From Heterobasidion occidentale (lineage: Eukaryota > Basidiomycota > Agaricomycetes > Russulales > Bondarzewiaceae): 64,000 bases of DNA. Within the stretch, counting starts at the first letter, position 1. Every line of letters begins with the position of its first letter. The notes below the pieces were generated by a model, which worked only from the letters and a program-made list of their open reading frames with translations, was not told the DNA's origin and searched no databases. The stretch lies in contig JBCAQO010000001.1 in the NCBI GenBank assembly GCA_039111635.1, positions 2,976,001-3,040,000 on the forward strand, given 5' to 3'. The position numbers were made by a program, and so were the translations under genes. Of the stretch, positions 1-11,160 are shown in pieces.

Positions 1-626
1 TGCCATGGCCACGTTCGACACCGACGGTGCGTGTCCTTCGTCCCTTGCCTGCTTCTGCTCTCTCACGCGCGTCTCTCTAGATTTTAACATCCACGGCGGC
101 ACCACGACGGTGCAGCAGGTGCTCGTCAACTGGGAGAACATCCTCGGCAACGCCACGACGATCAACACGGGCTTCATCGTCCTCGAGCACGACCTGTTCC
201 AGCAGACGGTCGAGGTCGCGACGGGCTACATCCTCCCCGACGCCCTCGCGCACCAGCCCGCGTTCACGATCGAGCCCATCATCACGTGCAACCACCTGCC
301 CATGTCCGATGCGTACATCGAGACGAACGACAACTCGACGAACCCCCCCGCCGTGTCCGGTGAGCCCGTCCTTTCTTTTTCCCTCCCCTCGATCGCGTTC
401 TGGTTCTCGCACCCCGTCGTTTTGGCTTGTGGCTGACGTGTGTTTTGCGATGGTAGCGTCAACGGTGGCGACCGGCTCAGCGCAGGCCACGGGCGCGGGC
501 GGCTCGAAGAATAGCAACAGCACGAGCGGGGCCGTCCCTGTCGCCGGCGGCAGCAGCTCCGCCCCCGCGCTGCTGCTCGCGCTCGGCGCGTCGCTCGTCG
601 GCGCGTCCGGCGCGCTCTTCCTCTGA
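1..626 (+). CDS. Chitin deacetylase, GPI-anchored (3' part)
   Basis: C-terminal end of a polysaccharide deacetylase of the fungal chitin deacetylase type, which converts wall chitin to chitosan; the catalytic part lies before the window. Three exons are visible: 1-26, 81-359 and 457-626, with introns starting gtgcgt and gtgagc. The exon 2 product (NIHGGTTTVQQVL..., then TGFIVLEHDLFQQTVEVATG) matches the conserved C-terminal part of basidiomycete chitin deacetylases. The last exon encodes a Ser/Gly/Ala-rich linker and a short hydrophobic tail ending at the stop, as expected for a GPI-anchor signal, so the enzyme is probably tethered at the plasma membrane or wall. The gene converges on the kinase gene downstream. 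Confidence 0.85.
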
Positions 627-1710
627 GGGTTCTCATCTGTTGACCTTAGATCTCCATGATGCCCTCACGCTCCACATCTATCAAAGAAAGCGACGGACTT
701 CCGCGAACATCTCCCAGCCCAGCCCATCCGTACCCGTATCTACGCCCTCACTTACGATGAGTCGGACCACTAGTACCCACCATCCCATACCCCTCCTCCC
801 CCCGCACCCGACCGGACTGCCCCATCTCCCCCCCGTCTCCTGCTCCTCCCCGTAATCGCTGTTTATTCAGTTTCTCTTCGTTTCTTATGTTATCCTCCTC
901 CTCCTTGTGCCCGTCCTGTTTCCTCCTCCTCTTGCCCGACCTCTCGCCTCTTCGTGCTTTTACCCAGCTCGGCAGTGAACGATACGTTGTTGTCCGACTA
1001 CCCTAGTACGCAGTCGCTTACCTCCTGTCGCCATACCATGTTGTCGTTTCGGACTGGTCAACGTTAGCTAGTTAGTCAGTATCAATACTAGTCGCGCGGA
1101 GCGCATCTACACTGACTTTTTCCGTGTGCGCGTATCGTCGGTCGTGTGAAAGTGAGCCTCGTGTTTGGGCAGCCGGAAAATGTTGCGGTTAAGCATGCTG
1201 TATTGTAGCCAGTGGAGGTATGTACGAGGGATGGACGTGGGACGGGACGGGACGGGACGGGACGTGGGACTGGTAGCGAGTACAGACTATCTACGCGAGG
1301 ACGAGTAAGCTACGGTGCGATGGGGCGGATATAGATATCGTGAGTTAAGTCGTGGGTGGTGATACATGGAGCAAGATGATGGGGTATGGCAATGGGCAAA
1401 GGGCCGCGAGATGAGCGGCGCGCGGATGCGGATGCGGATGCGTTGTGTCGGAGCAGGGTGGGGTAGGGGCGGGACGAGGGGAGAAGGGCGTAGTGGCCGC
1501 TCGGTGAACCAAGAAAGGTGTGCGGGGTATAGCGAGCTCGCGGCGGCGCGGAAGATGGACGTCCGTCGGAGCAACACAAGAAAACACAAAAACACAAAAA
1601 CACAAGACACGAGACACGAGACACGAGACACAATACACAATACACGGAGCACGGAGCACGGAGCACAGAACACGAAAGCAAGATAGTGCGAGCCAGCGCG
1701 GCGGCCGGGC
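627..1710. other. Intergenic, convergent 3' region
   Basis: Between the chitin deacetylase and FRAY kinase stop codons. No convincing gene is seen. It holds a (GGGAC)n tract at about 1238-1266 and an A/C-rich stretch of short tandem units (ACACAAAA, GACACGA, GGAGCAC) at about 1575-1670. Both probably lie in or near the 3' UTRs. Confidence 0.6.
1238..1266. repeat. (GGGAC)n microsatellite
   Basis: About five tandem copies of a five-base unit GGGAC, flanked by GTGGGAC variants, in the convergent intergenic region. Confidence 0.8.
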
Positions 1711-4337
1711 TCACGCCGCGCCCTGTGCGCCCTTGCCCGCGCCGCCGCGGACCCGCACAGTGCCCGCGCCCTTCCACTTCCTCCAGAACCCAGAGCTGGC
1801 AGCGCCGGCGCCCGAGCCGGGGCTCGACGCGGGCGACGTGGAGAGGAGGACGGAGCCGGGGGTGGACGGCGCGGGCGAGGGCGGGGGCGACGCGGAGGGC
1901 GACGTGGCGCGCGCGGAGAGGGACGACGACGACGACTCGGAGGGGGCCGGGATCGGTGCGCGCGGTGGCTGTGGGCCCGATGGCCGTGCTTAGAAGGGCT
2001 CGGGTGCGAGCCGTGCGCGCCGTGCGCGGAGGCGGGCACGGGGACGGGGATCGGCTTCGACGGCGACGAGCTGGGGGACGCCTGCGCCTGCGCGGCGGCG
2101 TCGTCCGTGGACGTGTCCCCGTCTTCCTCCCGCTCGCTCGCGCTGCCAGTGCCACTTCCACTCCCACTTCCACTCCCACTTCCGCCCTCGCCACCGCTGC
2201 TCGACCCCTCGCCACCCTCGCCGGCATCGACTTCAAACGCCCCGCCGAGCGCACGCAGGCTCCCCCGCGCGCTTCCCCTCGCGCGCAGCGCGGCGGGCGC
2301 CTGGAAGACGGTGGGCGTGGCGGACGCGGGGAAGTCCCACGCGTCGACGGTGCCGGGCGAGAGGAGCGAGGGCTGGCGGAGGCGCTCGAGGCGCTGGGCG
2401 ATGGGCGGGAGGCCGACTGGCGGGCACACGAGGAGGGCGGGGAGGTTGGAAACGCAGACAGTTGGGTGCGGGAACGAAAGGTGCAATAAAATGAAATCAA
2501 AGAGAAGAGAGAGAGAGAGAGGGCCAGGAGTCAGACGGACACGGATGGAGGTGAGGAAGCGGGGACGGACCGAGGAGCGTGCCAACGAGGTACGATTTCT
2601 TCTTCGAGTTGCGGAAGAAGGGCGTCTGGAGGAGCTGTTCGGCGGTCGGCCTGTGTTCGCGACGAAAAATCCACGCGAAGCGCACATAATCAGCGGCTGC
2701 TGAGCCCGAGGGGGGGTAGAGGGGGTAGGGGGAGGGCAGGACAGGGCGTGAACGCACCGCTTCGCAGGGTCCTTATCCAAACAACCCTCGACCATCTCCT
2801 TGAACGCGCGCGAGTACTTGTGCACGCCGCCCTCGCGGTCCAGGGTCGGCGGCGCGCCCTGCACCCTGCAGAAACGCAACGCAACGCAACGCAACGCAAC
2901 GCAAAGCAAAGCACCACGCCGTCGGGAGATCAGTCAGTCAGCCGGGATGGTCTGATTCATCGGGAGCAGCGGCGTTCACACGTCATGTCGGGCGCCGCGG
3001 GGCGAGACGCGGAGCGCCGCACAGCGCCCGCTCCTGCGCCCGCGCCCGAAGCGAGCACGGCGCAAGCGCCACACGCGCCTGCGCCCGCGCCCAAAACGAC
3101 CACGGCGCAAGCGCCACACGCGCGCGCGCGCGTGCGCCCACACACACGGGCGCACGACGATAACGATAGCGATAGCGCGAGAAAGAGAGAAAGGACAGAC
3201 ACGCACGTGCGCAGGAGGACGGTGCGGGACGACTCGCGGGAGTGCGGGGCGCGGCCCTGGGCGAGCTCGAGGGCGGTGATGCCGAAGGACCAGATGTCGG
3301 CGCTCGCGTCGTAGTGCTTGCCCGCGATGAGCTCGGGGGCCATCCAGCAGGGCTGGCGGGCGGGGGGCATGAGGGAGGAAGAGGATAGAGACGGGAGGGG
3401 ACGCGGCGGGGGACGCACCGTGCCGACGAAGGAGCGGCGCTTGCCGGCGCGCGGGCGGCGGGCGGCGGGCTCGAAGTAGATCGCGCGGTCGGGGCGCAGG
3501 GCGAGGTCGCGATCTGTGGCGGGGGGTGAGGGAGAGGGGAGGGGCGGGGAGTGGGGGTGGTCCTCGTCGTGGAGGGGGGCGGCGACGCCGAGGTCTCCGA
3601 GGAGGACGGTGCCGTCGTCGTCGATGAGAAGGTTGGCGGCTTTGACGTCGCGGTGGATGAAGCCGTTGATGTGGAGGTAGCTGATCGGGCGGGGTCCGCG
3701 GAGGTGCGGCGAAGGGAGGGTCAGCAGGGAGAGGCGCGGGGGAAGCGCGGAGGGGGAAGCGAAGAGAAGGGCTGGGGGAGAGGGGGGAGAGACGCACTTG
3801 AGGCCCTGGAGGGCCTGCTTGAGGATGCAGCGGACGACGTCCTCGTGCATGCCGCCGGGCCAGGCGTAGCGCATGACGTCGGCCGCGCTGCCCGCGTTCA
3901 TGAGGCGGAGGGCGATGAAGAGCTTGTGGCCGTCGATCCAGCTGCCGCGGACGCGGAGGACGTTGGGGTGCTTGGAGAGGGACATGAGCTGGGTCTCGCG
4001 GCGGAGGAGGGTGAGGGCGTTCTGGGGGAGGGAGTCGAGGTCGAGGACCTTGAGGGCGCAGGGGACGCCGAGGCCCCGCGCGGAGGAGGAGGGGGATGCG
4101 TGAGGGGGGCAGTGGATGGCGGCGTAGACTGTGGAGGAGGCGCCGAAGCCGATGGGGGGCCCGATGGTGTAGTCTGCGGCATTGTCGCTGGTGGGGTGCG
4201 GTGAGCGGGTGCGCTCAGGGCGGGAGCTAGATGGGGGCGTACGTGTAGAGCTGCCACTCGTCCTCGACTGCACCGATGAACCTGTTTGCGATGCGGTCTG
4301 CGGTGGACGACCTGGCAGGCGTCTCTGTGGACGGCAT
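1711..4337 (-). CDS. STE20-family protein kinase, FRAY/OSR1-like
   Basis: Serine/threonine kinase of the germinal-centre-kinase FRAY/OSR1/SPAK group, known from stress and ion-homeostasis signalling. It starts at the ATG at 4337 (MPSTETPARSS...), then an intron, then the kinase domain beginning DYTIGPPIGFGASSTVY (glycine loop). VAIK-type lysine is in CALKVLDLD, the catalytic loop is HRDVKAANLL, the DFG position reads DLG (GDLGVAAPL), and MAPE follows. Later exons give PTLDREGG, KEMVEGCLDKDPAKR and PTAEQLLQTPFF. The tail is Ser/Pro-rich and low in complexity, ending FWRKWKGAG...GAQGAA. The reading frame changes once in the tail near 1985-2000, by an unseen intron or a missing base. It shares a 426 bp promoter with the SRPK gene. 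Confidence 0.85.
2878..2912. repeat. (GCAAC)n microsatellite in kinase intron
   Basis: Five or more tandem copies of GCAAC followed by GCAAA units. On the minus strand this lies in the intron just before the exon encoding PTLDREGG, close to its acceptor. Confidence 0.75.
3030..3123. repeat. About 45 bp imperfect tandem duplication in kinase intron
   Basis: Two adjacent copies of a GC-rich unit of about 45 bp, each containing CTGCGCCCGCGCCC and ending GGCGCAAGCGCCACACGCG. It lies in an intron of the FRAY-type kinase and is not coding. Confidence 0.7.
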
Positions 4338-4763
4338 GGTGTGTTAGTGTATGTGGGGAGAGCAGCGGAGGGACAGGGGCTGCTTAAGACGCGGGCTCGG
4401 GGCTGGCGGTCGGGGGCGCGGGCGCGTGACCTGGATGCGTGGTCGGTTCCGTTCGAGGGTCCGAGGGTCGTGACATCATGCTCATCTCGGCATGTGAAGA
4501 TGCTGTGGCGGCCATTGGCTCGATTGCGGCTCAGGGCACGTGGCCTCTGCGGTGTCGGCGCGATGACTCTTATCGTCCTCTCACAGGCCCGCTTCCATCC
4601 ACCTCCCCTCCGTCCTGTCCCTGTCCCCCTCCTCCTCCTCCTCCTCCTCCTCCCTCCGCCCACATCTCCCCGTCCCACAGCCCACCCCGCCCTAATATCC
4701 CTCTGCCCTCTGCAAGCCACCAACACCACCACCACCACCACCACCACCACCACCCGTACCTCC
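4338..4763. promoter_or_regulatory. Bidirectional promoter, FRAY kinase / SRPK
   Basis: The 426 bp between the two divergent kinase starts. The SRPK-proximal half holds a CCT repeat (about 4628-4655) and a CAC/ACC repeat of about a dozen units (about 4720-4755) that ends a few bases before the SRPK ATG, so it is probably in the 5' leader. No TATA box was recognised. Confidence 0.6.
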
Positions 4764-6798
4764 ATGGCACCGCGAGACGAAGAGTCTCCCGCAGATTACA
4801 ACCCCGGAGGATATCTCCAAATCAACCTCAACGACTCCTTCCACTCCGGCAGGTACTCCGTCATCCGCAAACTAGGGTAACTGCCCTTTCCTCCTCTCCC
4901 TTCTTTTTTTCTGCTCTCCGCGCGCATCTCACCCGCATTCTCCTCATACAGCTGGGGCCACTTTTCCACAGTCTGGCTAGTACGGGATCAGCAGTGCGTT
5001 TCCTCCCTTCCTCTCCACCGCGTCTTTTCCTCATGTCCCACACCGACTTGCAGAACCTCCCGCCACTCCGCACTCAAGGTCGTCAAGTCCGCTGGCCGCT
5101 ACTCAGAGACCGCACGCGACGAGATCAAGCTCCTCAACCAGATCGCCGACACCGCCCCAAACCACCCCGGCCGCGCACACCTCGTCTCCTTCCTCGATGC
5201 ATTCGCCCACCCCTCTTCCCCCTCCGACACACACGTCTGCATCGTCTTTGAGCCCCTCGGCGCCAACCTCCTCTCCCTCATCGAGAAGAACCGCCGCACC
5301 GGCGTCCCCCCCGCCCTCGTCAAGAGCATCACCCGCCAGCTCCTCCTCGGCCTCCAGTTCCTGCACGAGGCATGCGACCTCGTCCACACCGACATCAAAC
5401 CCGAGAACATCAGTCCGTCCTCCCCCTATTCGGTTTTTTCACCTTCGCTCCGAAATCTTATTTTCCGCTTACCTTTTACAGTGATCTCCATACCGGACAT
5501 CGAGTCTCACATCCTCTCCGAACTCTCCGCCTCGTCCTCCCCCCGCTCCCACAAACTTCCCATCCCCCCCGCCCGCTCCCGTCGCTCCGCAGCCGCAGCC
5601 GTCGCCTCCTCCTTCTCCTCCCTCACCGCCGCGACCGCCTCCTCCGCAGCAGCCCTCGCCATGGCCCACTCCCGTGACCGCTCCGTGCACATCTTCGAAT
5701 CCCAGCCCCTCGCCAGCCCCTCCCGGCGCCACATGCACGCCCACCTCTCCGCCTTCTCCGCAGGTGCCGCCGGCAGCGCGAGCACATGCGCGAGCAGCTA
5801 CCAGGGCTCGCTCCTGCGCGACCCCGACGCCGCCATGCGCCTGTCCATGACCGCCGTCACGACGCCCGCCACGAGCCTGGGCAGTGCAATGTCCAAACTC
5901 CAGCTGAGCTCACGCGAGCGTGCACCCGCCGATCCGCCTCGGGCGACGGCGGTCGTGTCCGCCGACAGCGAAGCCGAGGTGACAAGGCAGCCTTCGTTGG
6001 CGTCTGCAGCCCCCGCCGGACCGTCTCTCCTCGCCCAGACGGCTCCCCATCACCGTTCCCCGTCCTCCCCCCCTTCGCCCTCCTCGTCCTCCTCTGACCC
6101 CTCGTCCTCCTCTTCCCCTCTTTCTTCCTCATCCGCTTCCGAGCCCGAGCTGCCACCACCACCACCCCCGCATATGTGGCACCCGCTCACGATCAAGATC
6201 GCGGACCTGGGCAACGCGACGCCGTCAAAGCGGCATTTCACGGAGGAGATCCAGACGCGGCAGTACCGCTCGCCCGAGGCGATCCTGGGGCGGACGGACT
6301 GGGGGTGCGAGGTGGACATCTGGAGCGTCGCGTGCGTGGTGAGTCGTCCCCCTCCCCCCCTCTCTCTTCCGCGCATTGGACTCACGCGTCCCCGCGTCCC
6401 CGCAGGTCTTCGAGCTCCTCACGGCCGAGTACCTCTTCGAGCCGCAGTCCCAGGGGCAGCTGTTCTCCAAGGACGACGACCACATGGCGCAGATCATCGA
6501 GCTGCTCGGGCCCGTGCCCGCGCACGTGCGGCGCGGCGCGCGGCACGCGCGCGAGCTGTTCGACGGCGCCGGCGCGCTGCGGTACATCCGCCACCTCAAG
6601 CCGTGGCCGCTCGCGCGCGTGATGCGCGAGAAGTATTTGTTTGGGGAGGACGAGAGTAAGGCGCTGTGTGCGTTCCTGGAGCCGATGCTGGAGGTGGACG
6701 GGCGGCGGCGCGTGGGGGCGGGGGAGGGCGCGCGGCATGCGTGGTTAGATGTGGATTGGGAGCGGGAGGGCGCGGCGCTGGAGCGGTGCGTGTGGTGA
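4764..6798 (+). CDS. SR-protein kinase (SRPK/Dsk1 family)
   Basis: Kinase of about 585 residues that by family phosphorylates RS-domain splicing and mRNA-export factors. The start is MAPRDEESPADYNPGGYLQI, a typical SRPK opening, followed by GRYSVIRKLGWGHFSTVWL, HSALKVVKSAGRYSETARDEI, and the catalytic loop LVHTDIKPENI. A long Ser/Ala/Pro-rich spacer of about 230 residues then splits the kinase domain, as usual in SRPKs. The second half resumes at LTIKIADLGNA (DLG is normal in this family), RQYRSPE and DWGCEVDIWSVACV. It ends ...AALERCVW. Four introns fit: after 4876, near 4996, at 5413-5481 and at 6338-6404. Confidence 0.9.
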
Positions 6799-8400
6799 CG
6801 GTGATACGGGGGTTTCTTCCGTTTCTTTTTTTTTTTGGAGACGGGTGTGCCGGGCGTACGCTGTGGACTGTTCGCTCCGTCCTGCTTTTTTTTTTCTTTT
6901 CCTCTTTCAGCGCTTTCTTAATCTCTTCCGCTCGCCTCAAGTATCCTACTGCTCTCCGGTTCCCGTGCTCCGACTCTCGACTCTCGACTCGCGCGGCGCG
7001 GCCACGCGCATAGACTGTTCCCTTCCGTCTCGTCCGGTTGGTGTGGTGTTTCGGTGTGGTATGGTGTGGTGTTCATTGGTCCCATCGGTCGTCGACGCTT
7101 CTGCATCCAGCATGGTCCCTCCCCTCTTACAGTGCATATTATTTATCCCTCGCCCTATCGCATTCCCGCCCCTATCTTCTCTTTTCTCTTTTCTCTTTTC
7201 TCTTTTCTCTTTTCTCTTTTCTCTTTTCTCTTTTCTCTTTCTCTTTTTCTCTTTTCTCTTTTCTCTTTTCTCTTTTCTCTTTTCTCTTTTCTCTTTTCTC
7301 TTCTCTCCTCTTTTCCTCGTTTCTCGCGGCCCGCGTTTTTTATGAGGCCTTTTTTCGGCAGTGGTATTCTCTCGTCCGTCGTCCGTCGTCGTCGCTTTCT
7401 TAATTGTCTCGGCTTCGGTTTCGGTATCGTCTCTGTCCCCGTCTCGTCCCCGTCCCGGTTCCAGTCGCACGCTCATCTCGTCCCCCTCGTCGTCCGCATC
7501 CGCCACTATCGTCGCTACCACTACTACCACTGCTGTCATTGCCACCACCACCACCACCACCGCAACCCCGCCGCATCTCCTACCCCGCCCCGTCCTCCCC
7601 CTCTCCCTCGCGCGCGCGCTTGCCACGCCTTTATTTCCCTCATTCCCCTCACCGCACGATACTGTACATACTCACTCACTCACGCAACGCAACGCACGCA
7701 ACGCACACACTCACACCCTCTCCGCTCGCTCATCACACTGTGCCCGCGCCCGTGCGAGCATCACGCGCACACGCCATACGCATACGCACACGCACACGCA
7801 CACGCACGTACCCCCCACACGCCCCCCTACGTTACTTAATGCCATGATCAGTGCTTTTCTTACATCGCACGAGCCGACGGCGTGCCAGTGTGTAGCTTAT
7901 CTAGACTTTCGCCTCGTCGTGCTGTCCCTTACGCCAAGAACGACTTTATTCTGCTTTTTTCTGTGGGTGGTGGCCGCGGAGACTGGCGCTGCGTGACCCG
8001 TTCCCATTGTTAGTGTATTATCGATCGGCTTCTCATCGTCGTTGGCGCGTCGGCGGCACGACGGGGACAGCTGCCGCCTTCGTGGGATTCACGATTGGAG
8101 TGCGAACGCTGTTGCTCCTGCGTTGTGTATTTTCTCGAGAGAAGTCCCTTGAAGACGTCCGTCCGGACTGACTCTGACATACGCGGACCGCACGGCGGCT
8201 CAGAGGTCGCGACAAACTCCTCGATCGGGCGTGAGATGAGGTATGAGTCACGAGCACGAGCACACCGCAGGCCCGTTCTGCGTGGTGCGACAGCGTCTAT
8301 TGCGTAGAATACGTGGGGGGATCTAGCGTCCGCGGAAGAGCGCGCCGCGCGTCTACAGAACGAAGTACGGAGGGGGAAAAGAGAGCCGAGGGCGGGGTGA
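6799..8400. other. Convergent intergenic region, pyrimidine-rich
   Basis: A 1.6 kb gap between the stops of the SRPK and RIP1 genes. The long open frames here are the low-complexity translation of a CT-rich tract, with no recognisable protein. The region also contains CAC and CACACG short repeats around 7540-7570 and 7770-7805. It probably holds two 3' UTRs. Confidence 0.6.
7172..7312. repeat. Pyrimidine tract with 7 bp unit (CTCTTTT)n
   Basis: About 140 bp of almost pure T/C on the plus strand, mostly tandem TTTTCTC heptamers with one small interruption near 7238-7250. There are no purines over most of its length. Confidence 0.9.
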
Positions 8401-9478
8401 TCAGCCGATGACGAGCTTGCCCTCTGCCTCGTTGAAGTCGTGTTCGGGGACCTCGAGGTTGAGCTGGAAGCGGGAGGGGGTGGTCAGTCGGTCAGGGGTG
8501 ACGGTAGGTTGGAGAGGCTTACGGGGGCGGGGCCCTTGCGGGCGCGGCCGGCTGTGGGGAGACAGGAGGTCAGCGAGGACAGGCGGAACGGAGGCGGCGC
8601 ACGCACAAATGTCGTAATGGGATCCATGGCAGGGGCAGAACCTGGCGGGGCGTGAGCAAAAGCGCGCGGGCGCAGACAGGGCACGCGTGCACGCACCATC
8701 CTCCATAGTCGCCCGCCTCGCCGATGGGCACGCACCCGAGGTGGGTGCAGACGCCGAGCATGACGAGCCACTCGGGCTTCTTGACGCGGTCCTCGTCCGA
8801 CTGCGGATCGCGCAGGGCCTTCCAGTCGACCTGGCGGGCCTCCTCGATCTCTGCGGGGGTGCGGTGGCGGATGAAGACGGGCTTGCCGCGCCACTTGATG
8901 ACGACGTTCTTGCCCTCGGGGATCGCGCCGAGCTCGACCTCGACCTTGGCGAGGGCGAGGACGTCCGCGGACGCGGAGAGGGTGCCGAGGAACTCGGTCA
9001 CGGTCGACTTGGCGACTGAGGCGGAGAGCACGCCCATGGAGCCGACCATGAAGTAGGACAGCGCGCGGTTCGTGCTGTCGGACTGCGGGGCGTAGCCGCT
9101 GAAGTCGGGCACGTTGGGGGCGTCGCGGCGCGCGGCGGAGGTGTGCAGCAGGCGCGCGCCGGTGGAGGTGCGGGCTGGGTGGGTGTCAGGGCGCCGTCGG
9201 TTTTTTCGCTTTTTTTGAGGGCGGGCGGGAGGGTGCGGCTTACCGGTGGTGTAGGACTGGTTGACGAGGCCGCTCGAGGCGAGCCTGAGGCCGCCGGCCC
9301 ACCTGGAGGGGAGGTCAGAGCGGGGGCCGACGGCGCCGTGGGCGTGGTCGTGCCCGTGGCCAGCAGAGCCCGCGCGGGCTGCGAGGTTGAGGGACGGGGC
9401 GGCGGGGACGCCGGATGCGAGGGAGCGGACGGTGGGCGCGAGGGTGGCGTACTTTTTTGCGGCGTGGATGGAGGCCAT
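8401..9478 (-). CDS. RIP1: Rieske iron-sulfur protein of cytochrome bc1 complex
   Basis: Complex III subunit carrying the 2Fe-2S cluster that takes electrons from ubiquinol, in the inner mitochondrial membrane. About 280 residues. The N-terminus ([20 protein letters not shown]...) is a mitochondrial presequence with a His/Gly-rich patch. The processed form likely begins near [11 protein letters not shown], followed by the membrane helix around [19 protein letters not shown]. Cluster ligand motifs are CTHLGC and CPCHGSHYD, the two halves separated by an intron inside GGWF. Four introns fit (about 9177-9244, 8641-8696, 8551-8605, 8471-8521). The end is [10 protein letters not shown]. The start is 146 bp from a divergent deaminase gene. 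Confidence 0.95.
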
Positions 9479-9624
9479 GGCGGGCGTGTGCTGTGCGTGC
9501 GCAGCTGGATGCGGTGGAGGGAGAGAGCAGGCGGGATCTTACGCGGGCGAATGGACGGGGCGGAGTTTGGCAGCAGCCGCCGCGCGTTCCGACATGTCCC
9601 GGCTGCAGCTCTCGACTGCTCACC
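9479..9624. promoter_or_regulatory. Bidirectional promoter, RIP1 / deaminase
   Basis: The 146 bp between the two divergent start codons, GC-rich with no obvious TATA box. Confidence 0.5.
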
Positions 9625-10208
9625 ATGGCCCTCCCAGGTCCGTCCTCGCGCTCTCCTACCTGCGATGCGTGATGCTCAGCGTCCGTGCAGACGAACATGT
9701 ACGCTATCTCCGTCAGGCCCTCGCCCAGGCGCAGAAATGCACCCCGACCCCGACCGCCTTCTGCGTCGGCTGCGTCCTCGTCGTGCGCACCCCCGCCCCC
9801 GTCGTCCTCGCCACCGGCTACTCGCGCGAGCTCCCCGGCAACACCCACGCAGAGGCCAACGCCCTCGCCAACGCCCGCGCCCTCTCCCCCGCCCACCTCG
9901 CCGCCCTCTTCCCCGCCGCCCCGCTGCCGCCCCCCGCGTCCGTCGACGACCTGCTGCGCGCCGCGGACGTCTACACGACCCTCGAGCCGTGCTCCGTGCG
10001 CACCTCCGGCCTCGCGCCGTGCGCGGACGCCCTCATCGCCGCGCGCGTGCGCCGCTGCTTCGTCGGCGTCGGCGAGCCCGACGACTTTGTCAAGTGCGAG
10101 GGCGCGCAGAGGATGATAGACGCCGGGATCGAGGTCGTCTGGGTCAAGGGGCTCGAGGACGAGTGTCTCGCCGCGGCCAGGAGGGGACACGATTCTCCCT
10201 CGGCGTGA
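9625..10208 (+). CDS. RibD/Rib2-type pyrimidine deaminase domain protein
   Basis: Zinc-dependent deaminase of about 176 residues, closest by motif to the deaminase step of riboflavin synthesis (Rib2/RibD). Zinc and proton-transfer motifs are HAEANAL and EPCSVRTSGLAPC (C-x9-C spacing, as I recall it for fungal Rib2 rather than the shorter bacterial spacing). The model uses the ATG at 9625, a 13 nt first exon, and an intron at 9638-9690 that joins MALP to DEHVRYLRQ. A longer unspliced start upstream is possible. No pseudouridine synthase domain is attached, unlike yeast Rib2, which is a fusion. The substrate is inferred from family, so another nucleotide or drug deamination is possible. Confidence 0.75.
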
Positions 10209-10300
10209 GTGAGGTGGGATAGTAGAGCGCGATGCGCGAGTCATTACATGAGGAATATAATATACACTGGCTGAGATGCAAAGCACGCGCGACGACGCGC

Positions 10301-10782
10301 TCATCTCTTGCCTCCTGCCCCCCCGTCTGGCGCCTCCGCCGGTGACGCCTTCGCCGTCGCCGTCGCCGTCGCAGGAGGGTCGCCCTTGAGATTCGACAGG
10401 CCGAGGTTCTTCCACTCGTCGCGCTCCATCAGGCCTCTACACCACGCATTCAGCACCACGCATCAAACACGGCAAACACGCACGCACGCACTTCTTCATC
10501 CGACAGCCCAAGTAGTCGCGGTTCAGGTGCCGGCACTCCGTCGACGCGCTCGCGTGCTTCCGCAGGCAGTCGAGGTAGCGCATCATCGCCTCTTTGCATT
10601 CCCCTGTTACGGCCGGGGGCACACACACACACACACACACACCGTCAGCGCGTCGCGCGCGGCGGGCGAAAGGGGGTGGGGGTCAGCGGGTGCGAACCGT
10701 CGTGGTCTAGCGGGAACGAGCCGCGGTCGGGCGGGTTCACCTGGAATCCGCCCGAGATGGATGGCGGGCGTCCGAATGACAT
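10301..10782 (-). CDS. COX19: Cox19, twin CX9C copper/COX assembly factor
   Basis: Small (about 110 residue) soluble protein of the mitochondrial intermembrane space needed for cytochrome c oxidase assembly. Spliced reading: MSFGRPPSISGGFQVNPPD, then GSFPLDHDG joined across an intron to ECKEAMM, then CLRKHASASTECRHLNRDYLGC and, after a second intron, GLMERDEWKNLGL. Both twin motifs are intact: CKEAMMRYLDC and CRHLNRDYLGC are each C-x9-C. The tail is Ala/Thr-rich. The first intron contains a (CA)n run near 10621-10642. Confidence 0.93.
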
Positions 10783-11160
10783 CGTCGAAAGAGCAGAGCG
10801 AGCGAGCGAGCGAGCGTGGGAACGCCGCCGCGCGGATTTGGATCACTTTGCGAGGCGTCGGTCCGGAACATCAGTCGGATCTCCTAAAAATATATGTAGT
10901 AGACGACCTTGCGTATACAAGTACATGTCGGCCAGATGGATTCTAAATGCATCGAGGGAAGGAGCGGTATGTTATCGGGCACGTTCGAAAGCACGAGACG
11001 ATAGGTTTGTCCTTGAAGATAGAAGAAGCAAAAAAAAACCCCCCACGAACAGAGAAGCCTGGTAGTATGGTGTTTGCCGGAAAATAAAAAAGAGAGCGGA
11101 GGTGGTAGAATGGACGGCGCCTCGATCGGCGAGGGTATACGGGAACGAAGATCAGAAAGC
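10783..11160. promoter_or_regulatory. COX19 upstream region
   Basis: Between the COX19 start and the stop of the next minus-strand gene. It holds a GAGC tetranucleotide repeat at about 10796-10818 and an A9/C6 run near 11029-11044. No gene seen. Confidence 0.45.

Noticed and set aside
4182..4880. Plus-strand 232-codon frame over the kinase promoter
   Set aside because: Only its last 39 codons are real, as the first SRPK exon; the rest is antisense of the FRAY kinase and leader.
7172..7312. Possible CRISPR-like regular repeats
   Set aside because: The unit is 7 bp without spacers, and the window is a eukaryotic nuclear sequence.
7054..7839. Long open frames over the pyrimidine tract
   Set aside because: They translate the (CTCTTTT)n repeat as Ser/Leu/Phe runs, with no conserved domain or intron pattern.
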